From the NCBI GenBank assembly GCA_014634225.1, contig BLFN01000434.1:1485781-1495780 (forward strand): a stretch of 10,000 nt of DNA. Reading direction: 5' to 3'. How positions within the stretch are numbered: position 1 is the first letter of the stretch; each line of letters begins with the position of its first letter. Of this stretch, positions 7,167 through 10,000 are shown piece by piece. Under the pieces are notes generated by a model. It had not been told where the DNA came from and did no database searches. It worked only from the letters and a program-made list of their open reading frames with translations. The position numbers and the translations under genes were made by a program. Source of the stretch: Acropora yongei (lineage: Eukaryota; Cnidaria; Anthozoa; Scleractinia; Acroporidae).

Positions 7167-7312
7167 TTATGGACAGTAAAAGAAAGGTTCCTGTAATGCC
7201 CTGGCAAAGTTCAATCCAAGGCAACTTGCATGAAACAACTGTCCACATTTATCACAGCCTAGCCAGTCTTCATTGTCATCCATCCTGCACACTTTGCAAA
7301 CTACAGTATCCA
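7167..7312 (-). pseudogene. Ulp1-PHD gene model, last exon: PHD finger lacking its final cysteine
   Basis: PHD ligands read C-K-V-C, x10, C-D-K-C, x4, H-A-S-C, x15, C-P, then TAA at 7167-7169. The pattern C4-H-C2 is complete except for the last cysteine, which would come three residues after the final C. The Trp of EDWLGCDKC is in the usual place before the third ligand. A tandem AGAG acceptor precedes the exon; phase requires the second AG. Confidence 0.75.
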
Positions 7313-7442
7313 CTCTGTGGACCACAAACATTGAAATTGAATTAACAAAAGAAATATCATTATAAAAAGTTGTCATTAAGAGTTGAACTTTTCACCCATA
7401 TAATTGATGAATTTTATCTCAAAATATCATCATAACAGCTAC

Positions 7443-7527
7443 CAATTAGACTGGATAGAATCTTTTTTCTCTTAATGGCCACATTGACATTGGTGATCGG
7501 TTTGTTGGCACACAAGTTTCTGGGAAA
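7443..7527 (-). pseudogene. Ulp1-PHD gene model, exon 7
   Basis: The acceptor is TTTTTATGTTTAG^TTT and the donor ATTG^GTAGCT, 85 nt, phase 0 to 1. It reads FPRNLCANKPITNVNVAIKR followed by KKILSSLI, like the basic helix that ends many Ulp1-like domains. This is the least certain exon by content, but both splice sites and phases fit. Confidence 0.55.
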
Positions 7528-7770
7528 CTAAACATAAAAATAGCAACTATTCAAATACTTTAAAATGGCATTGTCATTATTTTCATTCAGATTTTTGGTA
7601 TTGAGGTTGTTATAGTTTTGGGTTTATGTAATGTACATTAACTGTTTGGTTAATGTAGTTAACTTGGTAGCATTTGTACTTGTCTAGTAGCTGACATATC
7701 CAAATTATGCTTCATCTTTCCTTTACCCGAAAGTTTTCCATCTAAACTGAAATTTAAACTGCAACATAAC

Positions 7771-7921
7771 CGTGCAAACTAGTGTGCCACAGTTGAATCC
7801 ATCATGTTGTTGAAAGTGGGTGAGGGGGGGCTCAATACATTTCCACTCTTTACGTTTCCATCTTGTTTTGATGTCAGCGGCTTCACTGTGAATTGCATCC
7901 AGACAATGTCCATTATTGCTT
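7771..7921 (-). pseudogene. Ulp1-PHD gene model, exon 6: catalytic Gln and Cys
   Basis: The acceptor is AAATAACCAG^AAG, phase 2, joining the 2-nt remainder of exon 5. The frame is open to the likely donor ACG^GTTATG. The end of the exon reads THFQQHDGFNCGTLVC, the oxyanion-hole Gln and nucleophile Cys motif of Ulp1-like proteases, with Cys at 7789-7791. The preceding intron (516 nt) contains a compound microsatellite. Confidence 0.75.
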
Positions 7922-8115
7922 CTGGTTATTTGTGTGTTTTTAGCTAAATCAGGTATCCTTTCAGTTCAGTTTAGTTTACAATTTTTCTACTTTGTTGTAT
8001 ATTTCTTTGACATAAATTAACTGGTTAAAAGAATATTACTGATATAAGCCATATTAAGAATAAAGAGACACTAGAGTGGCTTTCTTCCCCCTTACTATGA
8101 TCAAACTCTAGGTTC

Positions 8116-8237
8116 TATAATGATTATAATATTAATAATCACAAAAACAATAATAGTACTAGCACTAGTAATAGTGGTGGTGGTGGTGGTAGGAGTAGTG
8201 ATAGTAGTAATAATAATAATAATGATAATAATAATAA
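8116..8237. repeat. Compound microsatellite in an intron
   Basis: Imperfect AAT/AGT triplets, a pure (GGT) run at 8174-8191, then (AAT)n with a GAT interruption. It lies in the 516-nt intron between exons 5 and 6 of the Ulp1-PHD model. Confidence 0.9.
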
Positions 8238-8437
8238 ATTAATATCTTAAGAGTAAGCCTCTAGTCAGTTCGAGGTGGTTTTCAGGAGGGTCCTTTAAAA
8301 AATAAAAGTCTAAAACATGTATCAGATGTCTAAAGTACAAAATTAATAAAATCTAAAAACGTGAGACCTAAACTAATGTTTAAAACTAGAACTGGGATTT
8401 AAAATACTACTGCTACGCTAATAGTTATTTACTGTAC

Positions 8438-8556
8438 CTTAGGTCATTGATGAGTCTGCAGAGACTTTGGTTCAAAGTTGCTGTTATTTCATTGGAGTGT
8501 TTGTTTCCATGAAAGGGATCAATGTAGATACAAGTGGTTTTCTCGTAATCCAAAAC
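8438..8556 (-). pseudogene. Ulp1-PHD gene model, exon 5: catalytic Asp segment
   Basis: The acceptor is TATTTAAAG^GTT and the donor CTAAG^GTACAG, 119 nt, phase 0 to 2, no stop. It reads VLDYEKTTCIYIDPFHGNK and then an amphipathic helix, ITATLNQSLCRLINDL. The spacing from the His of exon 4 to the Asp of IDPF fits the C48 family. Confidence 0.75.
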
Positions 8557-8690
8557 CTTTAAATAAATACATATTCTGGTTTCAAAATGAAATCAATAAG
8601 CAGCTTACACTGTCTAAGATGCATAGGCTTGCACTGAAAGAAATTTAAAGTGCAACGTTAAAATGACAAAGAACTTTATCCTGTAGTTAC

Positions 8691-8857
8691 CAGTAAGGTC
8701 AAGTGACTTCCAGCAGTATTCACTGGATTAAGAACTTTTCACCCATCCACAATGGACGAGTACTTGCTCCATGCCTCGCAACCTGGCAAAGGGTAGTGTT
8801 AGCAGCAAAAACTTTTGGATCTTGTTTCGTTAATTGCCATAGAGTTGCATCAATGAT
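8691..8857 (-). pseudogene. Ulp1-PHD gene model, exon 4: N-terminal half of protease domain with catalytic His
   Basis: The acceptor is CTATCTAG^ATC and the donor CTG^GTAACT. At 167 nt it is one short of 56 codons, in agreement with the one-base loss seen near 8725. It reads IIDATLWQLTKQDPKVFAAN and on to MGEKFLI. After the shift it reads VNTAGSHLTLL, where His is the presumed catalytic residue. Ulp1 domains normally have His-Trp here; TTG for TGG gives Leu. Confidence 0.7.
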
Positions 8858-8928
8858 CTAGATAGGAACAAAAACAGGAAAAAACCATGCAGATGTTAAA
8901 AATTAGGTACCAAATTTCCAGCAAATAC

Positions 8929-9154
8929 CAGGAAAGTTATAAAAGTTTTCAGCCTATTAATTAACCGTCCATCGACAAAAGCAGGGATCTCTTGTTTGGT
9001 TTTCTGTGTTTCCTGTATAGACAAGGTTCCGGGGAGTAAGGGTGGTTAACAAGTCAGACACTTTTACTTTGAATGGGCCTACTTCCAGTACAGTGTTGAG
9101 TTGCAAGATGTTCACTCTTGTGATAGAGCCACATGACTGTACAGTTGTTTCATC
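8929..9154 (-). pseudogene. Ulp1-PHD gene model, exon 3 (frameshifted)
   Basis: The acceptor is TCCTTCTGAG^GAT and the likely donor CTG^GTATTT. At 226 nt it is one base off a multiple of three. The first part reads SITRVNILQLNTVLEVGPF then VKVSDLLTTLTPRN. Near 9030 the frame shifts, and the continuation reads KTKQEIPAFVDGRLINRLK. The content fits the region just before a Ulp1 domain, but I do not recognise a named domain. An alternative donor at CG^GTTAAT would break phase with the next exon. Confidence 0.55.
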
Positions 9155-9257
9155 CTCAGAAGGACTACATGAATTTCACAATAAATTATGAAGAGTGAAC
9201 AAATATTTGAAATTAAAGTAAAAGCGATTTTCTTACTGTTATTGATTTATCAAAGAG

Positions 9258-9286
9258 GTGTGTGCATGCGTGTGTGTGTGGGTATG
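9258..9286. repeat. (GT)n-rich tract
   Basis: Alternating GTGTGTGCATGCGTGTGTGT-type sequence inside the intron between exons 2 and 3 of the Ulp1-PHD model. A simple repeat. Confidence 0.85.
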
Positions 9287-9446
9287 TTTGCAGTCTCGCA
9301 GTTGAACCTCTTTTTAATGACACCATGTTAATATAAGCACCTATATTAAGTATAGCTCTCTTAACACAGAATCGTGTACCTGCATAATGCAGTCACTTTG
9401 CTCTACCCATGTAGTGTTGTTGTTAAAGAGGTTCAAGTGTAGTTAC

Positions 9447-9545
9447 GGCAAAAGTTCCTTGGTGTCTTGTGCTGGTACCATCAATATCGGAGTCTTTTTC
9501 CTTTTCATTATCTTCATCAAGGGGTAAATCGCACATTGACTCAAT
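9447..9545 (-). pseudogene. Ulp1-PHD gene model, exon 2
   Basis: The acceptor is CTTTTGTAG^ATT and the donor GCC^GTAACT, 99 nt, phase 0 to 0, open throughout. It encodes an acidic, low-complexity linker (DLPLDEDNEKEKDSDIDG). The preceding intron is 94 nt. Confidence 0.6.
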
Positions 9546-9639
9546 CTACAAAAGACATTGGTAGAAAAATATTGCAATTGAAAATTGCAACTATCTATCG
9601 CTGTAATGTTTGCGAGACAAAGACAAGAAATCTACCTAC

Positions 9640-10000
9640 CTCTTTAGATTCCACGATATTGTCTTTTGGTGTGTTGTCATCTTTTCCTAAGTCCACAGCT
9701 ATGCCTCTCTCTCTCTTACTTTTTGTGACGTCTGCATGCAGGAAGGGCTTTGTGTGGTAATCTACTTGTGTACTTTGCAGCTTCTGTTTCGCAGGACTCT
9801 GACAGAGAGGTAATCCATTTTCATGTTTGGCAACTTTCTAAAGTTCCAGCAGAGCATCTGCCACAGTTTTGATGGCATTTTCCAGGGCAGTTGAATCACT
9901 AACCATAAACGTTGTTGATCGCAGCCTATCAATCCTTTCCTGTGGAGGCTTTCTGAGTTTAGTGGGATTGGAATGGTATTCGTGGCAATCGCTCTTTGGT
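9640..10000 (-). pseudogene. Ulp1-PHD gene model, exon 1 in window (5' part off window)
   Basis: Open from the right edge to a donor GAG^GTAGGT at 9640 except for one TAG at 9838-9840. The peptide includes SDCHEYHSNPTKLRKPPQER, a short helical stretch ENAIKTVADALLEL just before the stop, and a Lys/Asp-rich tail ending in VESKE. No domain is recognised. Its coding status rests on length, the good donor and phase agreement with the next exon. Confidence 0.6.

Larger units (their letters stand above)
7167..10000 (-). pseudogene. Degraded multi-exon gene: Ulp1/SENP-type cysteine protease with C-terminal PHD finger, 5' partial
   Basis: Eight exons with consistent GT/AG borders and phases: beyond 10000-9640, 9545-9447, 9154-8929, 8857-8691, 8556-8438, 7921-7771, 7527-7443 and 7312-7167. 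The C48 triad can be read: His in NTAGSHLTLL, Asp in CIYIDPFHG, and the Gln and Cys of FQQHDGFNCGTLVC. This fold cleaves SUMO-like modifiers or, in many transposons, has an accessory role. The last exon adds a PHD zinc finger, usually a histone-tail reader. Breaks are a TAG at 9838-9840, a frameshift near 9030, a one-base loss near 8725, and a stop before the last PHD cysteine. The Trp usual after the catalytic His is Leu. It could be a host gene relic, a gene carried by an intron-bearing DNA transposon, or a live gene with assembly errors. The start lies beyond the right edge. Confidence 0.72.

Noticed and set aside
7860..7915. A second possible protease motif with S-K-Q-D-G-N in another minus-strand frame of exon 6
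   Set aside because: It resembles a Gln-Asp-Gly motif but lacks the Cys (Ser instead), is out of phase with the preceding exon, and the in-phase frame carries the full Q-x5-C-G motif downstream.
9467..9760. Plus-strand open frame of 97 codons
   Set aside because: It is antisense to two exons and an intron of the Ulp1-PHD model, and its translation resembles nothing I know.
1..10000. CRISPR array, bacterial operons, tRNA or rRNA genes
   Set aside because: No regularly spaced repeats, ribosome-binding-site-led operons, cloverleaf or rRNA signatures were seen. The window is eukaryotic.

Overview
The window is eukaryotic and looks like a metazoan accessory region. It has no bacterial operons, it has short exons bounded by GT/AG introns, and it holds four kinds of decayed transposable element. 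A cnidarian, perhaps a stony coral, is my best guess. It rests on remembered similarity of the BEL/Pao and Ty3/gypsy coding blocks and of the GGGACTTTACGCAG-type inverted repeats to anthozoan elements. It is an inference, not a measurement. Every recognisable coding block lies on the minus strand.

Layout from the left edge. Positions 1 to about 1585 hold the gag, protease and start of pol of a BEL/Pao retrotransposon, broken by stops and frameshifts; the rest of pol runs off the left edge. Positions about 1592 to 6299 hold a Ty3/gypsy element. Read in its own direction it has gag zinc knuckles, aspartic protease, reverse transcriptase, RNase H, integrase, C-terminal tail, polypurine tract and a short 3' LTR ending beside the BEL/Pao fragment. 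No 5' LTR is visible. Two later insertions interrupt it: a 319-bp LINE 3' end (5406-5724, 7-bp target duplication) and a 468-bp non-autonomous DNA element (4755-5222, 26-bp terminal inverted repeats). At both sites the gypsy reading frame resumes when the insertion is skipped, which supports the boundaries. A 145/116-bp tandem duplication lies between RNase H and integrase.

Positions 6300-7166 have no gene I can support, only two nested or adjacent hairpins. From 7167 to the right edge there is an eight-exon minus-strand gene model. It encodes a Ulp1/SENP-type (C48) cysteine protease domain followed, in the last exon, by a PHD finger. The splice phases agree through the whole chain. The model still carries one in-frame stop, two single-base frameshifts and a PHD finger that stops before its last cysteine. 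It is therefore a degraded gene, a degraded transposon-borne gene, or a gene with assembly errors. This Ulp1-PHD locus is the most interesting object in the window.

Nothing here is a working set of cooperating genes. The left two thirds are a transposon graveyard whose order of insertion can be read from the junctions. The right third is a broken protease/chromatin-reader gene.
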